From Chryseobacterium sp. W4I1 (lineage in GTDB: Bacteria; Bacteroidota; Bacteroidia; Flavobacteriales; Weeksellaceae): DNA of 64,000 bases. Made by a program: the position numbers and the translations under genes. The notes beneath the pieces are model-generated. The model did not search any database. It saw nothing but the letters and a program-made list of their open reading frames with translations, and had not been told where the DNA came from. Positions 43,002 through 52,002 of the stretch are shown piece after piece. The DNA lies in assembly GCF_030816115.1 (NCBI RefSeq), contig NZ_JAUSXQ010000001.1:682001-746000 (forward strand), written 5' to 3'. How positions within the stretch are numbered: position 1 is the stretch's first letter; the number at the start of each line of letters is the position of its first letter.

Positions 43002-43895
43002 ATGAAAAATATCTCTAAAATATCTCTGGTTGGTTTGGTTTTAGCATTGGTAAACTGCCAATCAGTAAATTACAGCAAAATGTTTTATGAAGATGTACAA
43101 CCGGAAAAGGTTTCGGATCAGTTCAGTTTTACAGAGGGACCGTCTTCGGATAAGCAGGGGAATGTTTATTTCACCGACCAGCCTAATGATAAGATCTACT
43201 ACTGGGACTGGAAAACGAATAAGGTAATAGAGTTTTTAGAAAAAACAGGGCGGGCCAATGGGACCCATTTTGATAAAGACGGAAACCTGATCACCTGTTC
43301 CGACGATCAGGGAGAGATCTGGAAAATTTCAAAAGATAAGAAAGTAGAAGTCATCCTGAAAGGTTTTGAAGGAAAAAGACTGAATGGTCCCAATGATGTC
43401 TGGAATGATTCATCCGGGGGAATGTATTTTACAGATCCTTTGTATGAAAGAGATTACTGGGTAGACTTTAAACAGGAAATTCCACACAAAAGTCTTTATT
43501 ACAGAACAAAAGAAGGAAAGATCATTAAGCTTGAAACCTTTACCCAACCGAACGGAATAGTGGGAAGCGAAAAATTTAAAGAACTTTATATTTCAGATAT
43601 TGATGCAGGAAAAACCTATGTTTATGATATTCTGAGTGAAGGAAAGCTGTCCGAAAAAAGACTGTTCTGTGAAATGGGCTCAGACGGAATGACGCTGGAT
43701 AAACATGGAAACCTTTATTTAACCGGCAAAGGTGTGCATGTTTTCAACCGGAAAGGAAAGAAAATATATCATATTCCAATTCCTGAAGAATGGACTTCCA
43801 ATGTCACTTTTGGGGGGGAGAATAATGATGTTTTATTTATTACAGCTTCGAAATCGGTTTATATTTTGCCAACCAGAGTAAGAGGAACAAAATAA
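43002..43895 (+). CDS. SMP-30/gluconolactonase-family lipoprotein
   Basis: A 297-residue lipoprotein (signal ends VNC, C19) with a six-bladed propeller of the SMP-30/gluconolactonase/LRE type. Marks are FTEGPSSDKQGNVYFTDQPNDKIY (first metal-ligand Glu in TEGP), RLNGPNDVWNDSSGGMYFTDP (Asn ligands), and SDGMTLDKHGNLYL (Asp ligand). Such enzymes use a divalent metal to open sugar lactones. The location would be the periplasm or outer membrane. Substrate unknown. It ends at a bidirectional terminator shared with the helicase. Confidence 0.88.
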   Translation: MKNISKISLVGLVLALVNCQSVNYSKMFYEDVQPEKVSDQFSFTEGPSSDKQGNVYFTDQPNDKIYYWDWKTNKVIEFLEKTGRANGTHFDKDGNLITCSDDQGEIWKISKDKKVEVILKGFEGKRLNGPNDVWNDSSGGMYFTDPLYERDYWVDFKQEIPHKSLYYRTKEGKIIKLETFTQPNGIVGSEKFKELYISDIDAGKTYVYDILSEGKLSEKRLFCEMGSDGMTLDKHGNLYLTGKGVHVFNRKGKKIYHIPIPEEWTSNVTFGGENNDVLFITASKSVYILPTRVRGTK

Positions 43896-43930
43896 TACTA
43901 TTTGCAGATTTGCAATGATTATAAAATAAA

Positions 43931-43960
43931 ATATAAGCCCGATCAGGGCTTATATTTTAT
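43931..43960. terminator. Bidirectional terminator
   Basis: Stem ATATAAGCCC (43931-43940) / GGGCTTATAT (43946-43955), loop GATCA, A-rich before and T-rich after. Between convergent SMP-30 and helicase genes. Confidence 0.82.
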
Positions 43961-43977
43961 CTTTAAAGTTACTATTC

Positions 43978-45285
43978 TTAATAAGCAACCTCCATTTTTA
44001 CCTTTTTGCCTTTCAGTTTTTCGTGGCTCAATCTTTTTAAAACATCATTCACTCTGTTTCTTGCAACGGCAACATAAGAAGTCGTATCTTTTACTTCTAT
44101 CAAGCCAAGTTCTTCCTTTTGAAGATCACCTTTTTTAAGTAAATAGCCTACAATATCCACTTTATTGACCTTATCTTTTTTTCCTGCACTGATATAGATC
44201 GTCTGGAAAGGAGTTTTTGCCGGTACTTTAGTAAAGCCACTCACATTTTCCTCGGGAGTATCTTTTTTAATGAACGGAAAATTTTCGTCTTCCGTCATAA
44301 TCAGATAGGCAAAACCTTTAGCATTCATTCTCGCAGTACGGCCGTTTCTGTGAATAAATGCATCTTCTTTTGGAGGAAGCTGGTAATGAACAATGGATTC
44401 CACCTCAGGCACATCCAGACCTCGTGAAGCCAGATCAGTAGTAATCAAAATCCTCGCTGAATCATTTCTGAATTTCAGCAAAGCACGTTCTCTTTCATCC
44501 TGTTCCATCCCGCCATGGAATGTTTCCCTATCGATTCCTTTTTCTTTTAAAAGCTCAGAAATACGGTCTACCGCTTCCCGGTGGTTGCAAAAGATCAATG
44601 TTCTCTTATTTCCTATTTTACAGATTAAATGAAACAGGGTGTCCAGCTTTTCTTCAGAAATGGTCATTACTTTTCTGAGCTGAATATCCGGCTTTACCTC
44701 ACTTAATTTTAGAAAATCAATGATCTTTTCGTTTTTTAAGCCTGTAAACTTCGGAATTTCATCCATGGCTGTTGCAGAAGTCAGAATCCTCTGGGAAAGA
44801 CCGCTTAATGAACCGGAAATATATTCCATGTCTTCATGAAAACCCAGTTCCAAAGCTTTGTCAAATTCATCCAGAACCAATGTCTTAATTGTTTTAGGAT
44901 CGAAATTATTATTTCTTAAATGATAAACCACTCTTCCGGGCGTTCCAATAAGAACCGCCGGAGCTTCAATTAAATTATTGACCTCAATTTTTTTATCATG
45001 CCCACCATAGCAGACAGAAACTTTAAAATCGGTTCCCATCGATTTGAAAACCTGCTCAATCTGGAGTGCCAATTCTCTTGCAGGAACTAAAATCAATGCC
45101 TGAATTCCTGAAGCTTCTTTTTTCAGATTTCTAAGAACCGGAAATAAAAAAGCCAGTGTTTTCCCTGAACCGGTAGGAGAGAGCAAAACAACATCAGTAT
45201 TGTTTTCCGTAGTTTTATAGGTAGATTTCTGCATCTGATTCATATCCTGAATCTGCAGTTTTTCGTAAAGGGGTTCTAATTGCAT
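43978..45285 (-). CDS. DEAD-box RNA helicase, DbpA-like
   Basis: ATP-dependent RNA helicase of 435 residues if begun at the ATG complementary to 45283-45285 (MQLEPLYEKLQIQDMNQMQ, holding the Q motif). A start nine codons earlier lies before the -7 box and is rejected. Motifs: SPTGSGKT (I), PGRVVYHL, LDEFDKALE (II, DEFD in place of DEAD), SATAMDE (III), TDLASRGLDVPEV and HRNGRTAR (VI). The C-terminal 75 residues (GYLLKKGDLQKEELGLIEV) match the DbpA-type RNA-binding domain, which in E. coli DbpA targets 23S rRNA during large-subunit assembly. That function is likely here. Confidence 0.9.
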   Translation of the reverse strand: MQLEPLYEKLQIQDMNQMQKSTYKTTENNTDVVLLSPTGSGKTLAFLFPVLRNLKKEASGIQALILVPARELALQIEQVFKSMGTDFKVSVCYGGHDKKIEVNNLIEAPAVLIGTPGRVVYHLRNNNFDPKTIKTLVLDEFDKALELGFHEDMEYISGSLSGLSQRILTSATAMDEIPKFTGLKNEKIIDFLKLSEVKPDIQLRKVMTISEEKLDTLFHLICKIGNKRTLIFCNHREAVDRISELLKEKGIDRETFHGGMEQDERERALLKFRNDSARILITTDLASRGLDVPEVESIVHYQLPPKEDAFIHRNGRTARMNAKGFAYLIMTEDENFPFIKKDTPEENVSGFTKVPAKTPFQTIYISAGKKDKVNKVDIVGYLLKKGDLQKEELGLIEVKDTTSYVAVARNRVNDVLKRLSHEKLKGKKVKMEVAY

Positions 45286-45289
45286 GTTG

Positions 45290-45297
45290 CAAAGATA
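45290..45297 (-). promoter_or_regulatory. -7 box TATCTTTG for the helicase gene
   Basis: The complement of CAAAGATA is a perfect -7 box that ends only four bases before the chosen ATG. The transcript should begin at or within a base or two of the start codon. Confidence 0.55.
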
Positions 45298-45364
45298 ATT
45301 GATTTTGTTCATTTTTATTTATTCGAATTATGGAAAGCCGTAATATACTGATGTCACATGGTGA

Positions 45365-45372
45365 TAAATTTG
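45365..45372 (+). promoter_or_regulatory. -7 box TAAATTTG for the type III R-M operon
   Basis: A perfect TAnnTTTG box 19 bases before the mod ATG; no -33 TTG at normal spacing. Confidence 0.55.
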
Positions 45373-45391
45373 AACTCATAAATTAATCACT

Positions 45392-47281
45392 ATGAAACTA
45401 TACCAAACCTTAGAATCACAGCTTAAAAAAGAACCCAATTACGTCTCCGATAATGATGAAGTTAAAAAATGGGTGGTACTGAATAAAGCACAGAATTTTG
45501 ATGAAGAACTCATTGGATTGTTATTGGATGATTCAGATTTGAAAGAGAAATTTTTTATCAATATAAAAGATGTCTTGATATTCAATCAAAATCTTTTTAT
45601 ACATTTTCTTGAACAGAAAAATTATCTCAACGACAGCTATACTCAATTTAAGAATAAAGTTGGTTTGTCAGTTGATGGCAAATATCTGAAACAACGGAAT
45701 GAAGTGGCTTTGGTCTGGCCGTTCAAAGATTGTATTTTGGAGGGCGGACAAAGCCGTGAAGAGGATAAAAGAGAAGAAATCTTCTTTAATGAAACTTTGG
45801 CGCAGGATGAAATAACTCAATTACTTGATCCAAAAGTTCTGACAAATGCCAAAAAGTTTGATCAGGCTGGTGAAAAGAGTTTTGACCAATTCAATCGCAA
45901 CGAAAACGGAACCATTACCGATAATTTGATTATTAAAGGAAATAATCTTCTCGCATTGCATTCCTTAAAGAAAGAATTTGCTGGAAAAGTGAAACTGATT
46001 TATATCGATCCGCCTTATAATACTGGAAATGATGGATTTAAATATAATGATAGTTTTAATCATTCGACTTGGTTGACTTTTATGAGGAATAGATTAAATG
46101 CTGCAAAAGATTTGTTAAGTGATGATGGGGTTATTTTTGTTCAATGTGATGATAATGAGCAGGCTTATCTTAAAATTTTAATGGATGAAATTTTTGTCAG
46201 AGATAATTTTATCAGCAATATAGTTTGGAAAGGAAGAGGAGGAAGACAGGATAGTAAGTTTATAGCACAAATTCATGAAACAATTGTTTCTTTTTCAAAG
46301 AATATTTCAAGATTGGAACTTTTTAAAGTTACAATTGAAGATAATTCTAAATATTCCTTACAAGATGAAAAAGGAAAGTATAAAGTTCAATTAATTAGAA
46401 AATGGGGAAGTAATAGCAGAAGAATTGATAGACCTAATTTATATTATGGTATAAATTTTAGAGATGAAATTATTTTTCCTGTTCTTCCAGATGGAACAGA
46501 TGGTTGTTGGAGATGGAGTGAGGTTAAACTTAAAAAAGCAATTGAAAATAATGAAGTGATATTTGTTGAAAAAGAAGGCAGAAAGGAGTTGTATGAAAAA
46601 ATATATGAAAGAGATGGAACAAAACAAGTGGTTTTTAATTCGTGGATTGAAGAATCTTTTTCTGGTCAAGGAGCTAAAACTCTTCAGAACTTATTTAACA
46701 AAAAAGTATTTGACTATCCTAAACCAGAGCAATTAATTGAAAAAATTATAGAAATTTCTACTTTAGAAAATGATATTGTTTTAGATTATCATCTCGGAAG
46801 CGGAACAACTGCAACAACAGCCCATAAAATGAATAGACAATATATCGGGATTGAGCAAATGGATTATATAGAAACCGTACCTATTGAGCGTTTAAAAAAA
46901 GTAATCGATGGTGAACAAGGCGGCATTTCCAAATCCGTCAACTGGCAAGGCGGCGGCTCATTCATTTACCTCGAACTCAAAAAATACAACCAAACTTTCA
47001 TCGAGAAAATTGAAGAAGCTGAAAATTCTGAAAGTCTTCTGCAAATCTGGGAAGAAATGAAAACCAAATCCTTTCTGAATTACAACATTGATATCAAAAA
47101 GCAAGAAGAACACTTGGAAGATTTTAAAGCTTTACATCTGAATGAACAAAAACAGCATCTCTGCGAACTGCTCAATAAAAATCAGCTGTATGTGAATCTG
47201 TCTTCACTTAATGACGAAAATTTTGAGTGTACGCCGGAAGAAAAGAAACTAACTAAAGATTTTTACCAACTTAAAAATTAA
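45392..47281 (+). CDS. mod: Type III restriction-modification methyltransferase subunit (Mod)
   Basis: DNA N6-adenine methyltransferase and specificity subunit of 629 residues. It recognises a short asymmetric site and methylates one strand. Beta-class motif order: IYIDPPYNTG (motif IV, D206-Y209) comes before DYHLGSGTTA (motif I, D465). Between them lies the target recognition region (about 270-440). N-terminal (1-150) and C-terminal (500-629) parts should contact Res and the partner Mod. The recognition region is much more AT-rich than the ends (22-27% GC in three hand-counted 60-base lines at 46321-46500, against 45% at 45661 and 52% at 46921), as expected if it was exchanged. Two bases separate it from res. 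No long homopolymer or tetranucleotide tract for phase variation was seen. Confidence 0.95.
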   Translation: MKLYQTLESQLKKEPNYVSDNDEVKKWVVLNKAQNFDEELIGLLLDDSDLKEKFFINIKDVLIFNQNLFIHFLEQKNYLNDSYTQFKNKVGLSVDGKYLKQRNEVALVWPFKDCILEGGQSREEDKREEIFFNETLAQDEITQLLDPKVLTNAKKFDQAGEKSFDQFNRNENGTITDNLIIKGNNLLALHSLKKEFAGKVKLIYIDPPYNTGNDGFKYNDSFNHSTWLTFMRNRLNAAKDLLSDDGVIFVQCDDNEQAYLKILMDEIFVRDNFISNIVWKGRGGRQDSKFIAQIHETIVSFSKNISRLELFKVTIEDNSKYSLQDEKGKYKVQLIRKWGSNSRRIDRPNLYYGINFRDEIIFPVLPDGTDGCWRWSEVKLKKAIENNEVIFVEKEGRKELYEKIYERDGTKQVVFNSWIEESFSGQGAKTLQNLFNKKVFDYPKPEQLIEKIIEISTLENDIVLDYHLGSGTTATTAHKMNRQYIGIEQMDYIETVPIERLKKVIDGEQGGISKSVNWQGGGSFIYLELKKYNQTFIEKIEEAENSESLLQIWEEMKTKSFLNYNIDIKKQEEHLEDFKALHLNEQKQHLCELLNKNQLYVNLSSLNDENFECTPEEKKLTKDFYQLKN

Positions 47282-47283
47282 CA

Positions 47284-49836
47284 ATGGCATTTCTATACGA
47301 TACCCTTTTACAGGAATTTGGAAAAAGAGCCATTTCTCAGGTTCCGGTTCCAACACAAATTTCGGATAATTTGAAATTCAGCCAAAGACCTTATCAGCAG
47401 GAAGCATTTCAGCGTTTTATTCTTTGCCACTCAGAAAATTTTGCTGGCAAACCGCATAAACCGCTTCATCTGCTGTATAATATGGCAACAGGGAGTGGGA
47501 AAACTTTGGTCATGGCAGGTTTGCTGCTTTATTTGTATGAAAAAGGATACCGGAATTTCCTGTTTTTTGTCAACAGTAATAATATCATCCAGAAAACCAA
47601 AGACAACTTTCTTAATCCTCAAACATCTAAATATTTGTTTAGCAATAAAATTGTCATCAATGGGAAAGAAATTTTACTGAAACAGGTTGATAACTTTGAT
47701 GAAGCCGATGATGAGAATATCAATATCAAATTTACAACCATTCAGCAGCTGCACACTGATTTAAACAATACCAAAGAAAACAGTGTTACCTACGAAGATT
47801 TTACAGATAAAAGAATAGTGATGATTGCCGATGAAGCACATCATTTAAGCAGTGGTACCAAGAACGGAAATCTCTTCGGAAGCTGGGAAGAAACAGTTTT
47901 GAAAATCCTTCACCAGAGTTTTGACAATATCCTTTTGGAATTTACGGCAACTCTGGATTATGAAAGCCGGGAAATTATCAATAAATATAAGGACAAAGTT
48001 ATTTATAAATATGACCTTTCGCACTTCAGGACAGATAAGTTTTCTAAAGAAATCAATCTTGTCCGTTCTTTGTATGACGAGAAAGAACGTGTTATTCAGG
48101 CTTTGATTCTTAATTTGTACCGCCAGGAACTGGCAACGATTAATAATATCAATTTAAAACCCGTGATTCTTTTCAAAGCAAAAAAGACGATCAAAGAATC
48201 TGAGCAGAATAAAGAAAATTTCCATCAGCTCATTGAAGAGTTTTCAGAAACAATGCTGGGAAAAATCAAAAAAACGTCTACTGTTCCCATTGTTCAAAAG
48301 GCTTTTCAGTTTTTTGAGGCCAAAAATATTTCATTGAATGACATGGTAAAACGAATTCAAACGAATTTCCGGGAAGAAAACTGCCTGAGTGCCAATAATG
48401 ATTCTGAAGCAGAGAAAAATCAAATTTTACTCAATACGCTGGAAGATGAAAATAATCCGATTCGTGCGGTATTTGCTGTTCAGAAGCTGAATGAAGGATG
48501 GGATGTCCTCAATTTGTTTGATATTGTAAGATTATATGAAGACCGTGACGGAAAAGACGGAAATCCAGGTAAAACAACACTTTCGGAAGCACAGCTGATC
48601 GGTCGTGGAGCAAGATATTATCCTTTTGCACTGGAAGTTGGAGAGGATAAATTTATTCGGAAATATGATGATGATATTTCAAATGATTTAAAAATACTGG
48701 AAGAACTATATTATCACACCAAAGAAGACAGCCGTTATATTTCGGAACTGAAAAAAGCTTTGGTAGAAACAGGAATTTATGAAGATGAAGCGAATCTTGA
48801 AACCAAACAGTTAAAACTGAAACCAATATTCAAAAAATCAGACTTATATAAAAAAGGATATGTTTTCTCCAATAAAAAATTACCGAAAAACTTTAATAAG
48901 GTAAATTCTTTCACTGACTTCAATATTAACAAAACCAATTACCGGCATCAGCTTTCTTCGGGTGGTGGAAGAGTTTCCAGCGTATTTTTTGAATTAGAAA
49001 ATCCGGTTTCTTTTGATGAGGTTATAAAGACTAGAGATGTTGAACTTAAGAATATCCCGAAACATATTATCAGACATGCCCTGGGCCAGAATCCGTTTTA
49101 TTATTTTGATAATCTTTCCCATTATTTTCCCAACATTTCGTCACTTTCAGTTTTTATTGAAGATAAAGAATATTTAGGTGATTTGGAAATTACATTCACA
49201 GGAAGTTATAACCGTCTTCAGGAACTTTCACACTTTGATTATCTTCAGGCGTTGAATGGTCTTTTACAAAACCTGGAAGCAGATATTAAAAATAATTCTA
49301 CAGAATATGAAGGCTCAGAATATTATCCACAACCTATTCATCAGGTTTTCAGGGATAAGGAAATCAGGGTGGCTAAAGGTAATGAAAGAGCAAAAGGGCA
49401 GGAAGAATTAGTTTCAAATGAATCCTGGTATGCATACAATGCCAATTACGGAACCATTGAAGAAAAGAAATTTGTAGAATTGTTTTCCAGACGTTTTGAA
49501 GGGTTCAGCCAGAAATTTGAAAATATTCATCTGATCCGAAATGAAAGAGAGATTAAAATCTTTGATAAATATGGTCGTGCTTTTGAACCCGATTTTATTT
49601 TATTTTGTAATCAAAAAAGGGAAGAGCAATTAACGTTTCAGGTATTTATAGAACCTAAAGGAACTCATTTGATAGGCTACGACAAATGGAAAGAGGATTT
49701 TCTGAAAGTAATCGGGAATGAAAAAAAATCTATTAAAATCTATACAGATACCTACAAGATTACAGCCGTGCCATTCTATAATTATGGAAATGAAAATGAA
49801 TTTAAAAGAGCTTTAGAAAGTACCTTCGAAATTTAA
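47284..49836 (+). CDS. res: Type III restriction enzyme helicase-nuclease subunit (Res)
   Basis: An 850-residue subunit that translocates or diffuses on DNA using ATP and cuts unmethylated foreign DNA when joined with Mod. Superfamily 2 helicase motifs: MATGSGKT (Walker A, 67-74), IADEAHHLSS (D183-H186), LNEGWDVLNLF and QLIGRGARYYPF (motif VI). Near the C terminus FEPDFILF (D770) and IEPKG (E790, K792) form the PD-(D/E)xK nuclease site. All motifs are whole, so the system should be active. Transcribed with mod. Confidence 0.95.
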   Translation: MAFLYDTLLQEFGKRAISQVPVPTQISDNLKFSQRPYQQEAFQRFILCHSENFAGKPHKPLHLLYNMATGSGKTLVMAGLLLYLYEKGYRNFLFFVNSNNIIQKTKDNFLNPQTSKYLFSNKIVINGKEILLKQVDNFDEADDENINIKFTTIQQLHTDLNNTKENSVTYEDFTDKRIVMIADEAHHLSSGTKNGNLFGSWEETVLKILHQSFDNILLEFTATLDYESREIINKYKDKVIYKYDLSHFRTDKFSKEINLVRSLYDEKERVIQALILNLYRQELATINNINLKPVILFKAKKTIKESEQNKENFHQLIEEFSETMLGKIKKTSTVPIVQKAFQFFEAKNISLNDMVKRIQTNFREENCLSANNDSEAEKNQILLNTLEDENNPIRAVFAVQKLNEGWDVLNLFDIVRLYEDRDGKDGNPGKTTLSEAQLIGRGARYYPFALEVGEDKFIRKYDDDISNDLKILEELYYHTKEDSRYISELKKALVETGIYEDEANLETKQLKLKPIFKKSDLYKKGYVFSNKKLPKNFNKVNSFTDFNINKTNYRHQLSSGGGRVSSVFFELENPVSFDEVIKTRDVELKNIPKHIIRHALGQNPFYYFDNLSHYFPNISSLSVFIEDKEYLGDLEITFTGSYNRLQELSHFDYLQALNGLLQNLEADIKNNSTEYEGSEYYPQPIHQVFRDKEIRVAKGNERAKGQEELVSNESWYAYNANYGTIEEKKFVELFSRRFEGFSQKFENIHLIRNEREIKIFDKYGRAFEPDFILFCNQKREEQLTFQVFIEPKGTHLIGYDKWKEDFLKVIGNEKKSIKIYTDTYKITAVPFYNYGNENEFKRALESTFEI

Positions 49837-49847
49837 AAATCACGCAC

Positions 49848-49876
49848 TTGAATTTAAAATAAAATTCATATCTTTG
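49848..49876 (+). promoter_or_regulatory. Full -33/-7 promoter for rpsA
   Basis: TTG at 49848-49850, 18-base spacer, TATCTTTG at 49869-49876. The predicted leader to the ATG at 49998 is about 115 bases, long for this window. Confidence 0.75.
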
Positions 49877-49881
49877 CACCC

Positions 49882-49997
49882 ACTTTTTGTGTGAAAGGTT
49901 TGAAGAGTAAATTATTATAAACTAATTACTTCCGTATTTTTTAGATCCACATTTGTTCAGACCATTAAAAAAGAAGGAATACAAATTTTATTAGAAA
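49882..49997 (+). promoter_or_regulatory. Long 5' leader of rpsA, possible regulatory RNA
   Basis: About 115 transcribed bases without a reading frame precede ribosomal protein S1. Segments such as AATTACTTC (around 49923) and GAAGGAATAC (around 49974) can pair imperfectly. S1 is autoregulated through its leader in E. coli; whether this leader does the same is an inference. Confidence 0.35.
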
Positions 49998-51794
49998 ATG
50001 TCAAAAGAGACAAATTCAGCAGAGGTTTTATTAAACCAAAACGTAGCACCGGAACAATTTGATTGGGATTCTTTCGAATCAGGTCTTGATGCAGACGCAA
50101 GAAAAGAAAAGAGCGATTTAGAAGAAATCTACAACGGATCTTTAAGCAGTTTAAATGATAACGACGTTATCACTGGTAAAGTTGTAAGATTAACTGATAA
50201 AGAAGCTATCGTAGACATCGACTTTAAATCAGAAGGTGTTATTTCTCTTAACGAATTCCGTTACAACCCAGGCCTTAAAGTAGGTGATGATGTTGAAGTA
50301 ATGGTAGACAGAAGAGAAGACAAAACTGGACAATTACAGTTATCTCACAGAAAAGCTAGAACGCTTAAAGCTTGGGATAGAGTAAACGAGCTTCACGAAA
50401 CTGGAGAAATCGTTAACGGTTTTGTTAAGTCTAGAACTAAAGGAGGTATGATCGTTGACGTTCACGGAATCGAAGCATTCTTACCGGGTTCTCAAATTGA
50501 TGTTAAGCCAATTAAAGATTACGATCAGTTCGTAGGTAAAACTATGGAGTTCAAAGTTGTGAAAATCAACCCTGAGTTCAAAAACGTAGTAGTATCTCAC
50601 AAAGCATTGATCGAAGCAGATATCGAAGGTCAGAAAAAAGAAATCATCGCTCAGCTTGAAAAAGGTCAGGTTCTTGAAGGTACTGTTAAGAATATTACTT
50701 CTTACGGTGTATTCATTGACTTAGGAGGTGTAGATGGATTGATCCACATTACAGACCTTTCTTGGTCTAGAGTGAACCACCCATCTGAAATCCTGGAAGA
50801 CGGACAAACTGTGAAAGTGGTTATCCTTGATTTTGATGACGAGAAGACAAGAATCCAGTTAGGTATGAAGCAATTAGAAGCTCATCCTTGGGATGCTCTT
50901 TCTGCTGACATGAAAGTTGGTGATAAAGTAAAAGGAAAAGTAGTAGTTCTTGCTGACTATGGTGCATTCGTAGAGATTGCTCCAGGTGTAGAAGGATTAA
51001 TCCACGTTTCTGAAATGTCTTGGTCTACTCACTTAAGATCTGCAGGTGATTTCGTGAAAGTAGGTGATGAAGTTGAAGCTGAAGTATTAACTTTAGATAG
51101 AGAAGACAGAAAAATCTCTCTTGGTATCAAGCAATTGTCTAAAGATCCATGGGAAAATATCGAAACTAAGTATCCATTAGGATCTAAGCATGTAGGAACT
51201 GTAAGAAACTTCACTAACTTCGGTGTATTCGTAGAGTTAGAAGAAGGGATTGACGGATTGATCTACATCTCTGACCTTTCTTGGACTAAGAAAATCAAGC
51301 ACCCATCTGAATTCTGTGCAGTTGGTGATAAATTAGATGTTGTTGTTCTAGAACTTGACATCCAGGCTAGAAGATTATCTCTAGGTCACAAGCAACTTCA
51401 GGAAAATCCTTGGGATAAATTCGAAACTAAATATGCTGAAGGTACGATCCACGCTGGTAAAGCTGTAGAGGTTCACGATAAAGGAGCTTCTGTACAGTTT
51501 GAAGACGTAGAAGTAGAAGCTTTCTGCCCATCAAGATTATTAGAGAAAGAAGATGGATCTAAAATCAAGAAAGGTGAAGATGCTCAGTTCAAAGTAATCG
51601 AATTCAACAAAGAGTTCAAAAGAGTAGTAGTATCTCATACTGGTATCTTTAGAGACGAAGAGAAGAAAAACGTAAGAGAATCTTCTAACAACAGATCTAA
51701 TAATACATCTTCTTCAAACAACGAAGAAAGATCAACTCTTGGAGATATCGATGCATTAGCAGAATTGAAAAGAAAAATGGAAGAAGGTAAATAA
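49998..51794 (+). CDS. rpsA: 30S ribosomal protein S1
   Basis: RNA-binding ribosomal protein of 598 residues with six S1 domains in a row (about 55-120, 138-205, 222-290, 308-377, 393-464, 480-550). The central ones carry the typical GVFIDLGGVDGLIHITDLSW and GAFVEIAPGVEGLIHVSEMSW patterns. The C-terminal 45 residues are polar, rich in Asn and Ser. It helps the 30S subunit bind and unfold mRNA. Its codon use is noticeably more uniform than that of neighbours (frequent GGA, GTA, CTT), as in highly expressed genes. Confidence 0.96.
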   Translation: MSKETNSAEVLLNQNVAPEQFDWDSFESGLDADARKEKSDLEEIYNGSLSSLNDNDVITGKVVRLTDKEAIVDIDFKSEGVISLNEFRYNPGLKVGDDVEVMVDRREDKTGQLQLSHRKARTLKAWDRVNELHETGEIVNGFVKSRTKGGMIVDVHGIEAFLPGSQIDVKPIKDYDQFVGKTMEFKVVKINPEFKNVVVSHKALIEADIEGQKKEIIAQLEKGQVLEGTVKNITSYGVFIDLGGVDGLIHITDLSWSRVNHPSEILEDGQTVKVVILDFDDEKTRIQLGMKQLEAHPWDALSADMKVGDKVKGKVVVLADYGAFVEIAPGVEGLIHVSEMSWSTHLRSAGDFVKVGDEVEAEVLTLDREDRKISLGIKQLSKDPWENIETKYPLGSKHVGTVRNFTNFGVFVELEEGIDGLIYISDLSWTKKIKHPSEFCAVGDKLDVVVLELDIQARRLSLGHKQLQENPWDKFETKYAEGTIHAGKAVEVHDKGASVQFEDVEVEAFCPSRLLEKEDGSKIKKGEDAQFKVIEFNKEFKRVVVSHTGIFRDEEKKNVRESSNNRSNNTSSSNNEERSTLGDIDALAELKRKMEEGK

Positions 51795-51818
51795 TCTTCA
51801 ACTCCATTTGATCATATG

Positions 51819-51850
51819 AAGCCGCTCATTTGAGCGGCTTTTTTGTTTTT
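51819..51850 (+). terminator. Rho-independent terminator of rpsA
   Basis: Stem AAGCCGCTC (51819-51827) / GAGCGGCTT (51832-51840), loop ATTT, then T6GT5. Confidence 0.9.
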
Positions 51851-52002
51851 AATCATTAAGAAATAATTATTTGATGGAATTAAATGTTTTTTTTATTGAT
51901 TTTTAGAATCAATTAAGGTTAATGAAAGGTTAATGATTAAAAATATTCAATTATGAATAAGATTAATATTATTTTTAATTCATCAAATCTAAATATTAAC
52001 TT

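Noticed and set aside
45286-45312. Nine-codon extension of the helicase
   Set aside because: It would start upstream of and run through the -7 box; the conserved start is the ATG at 45285.
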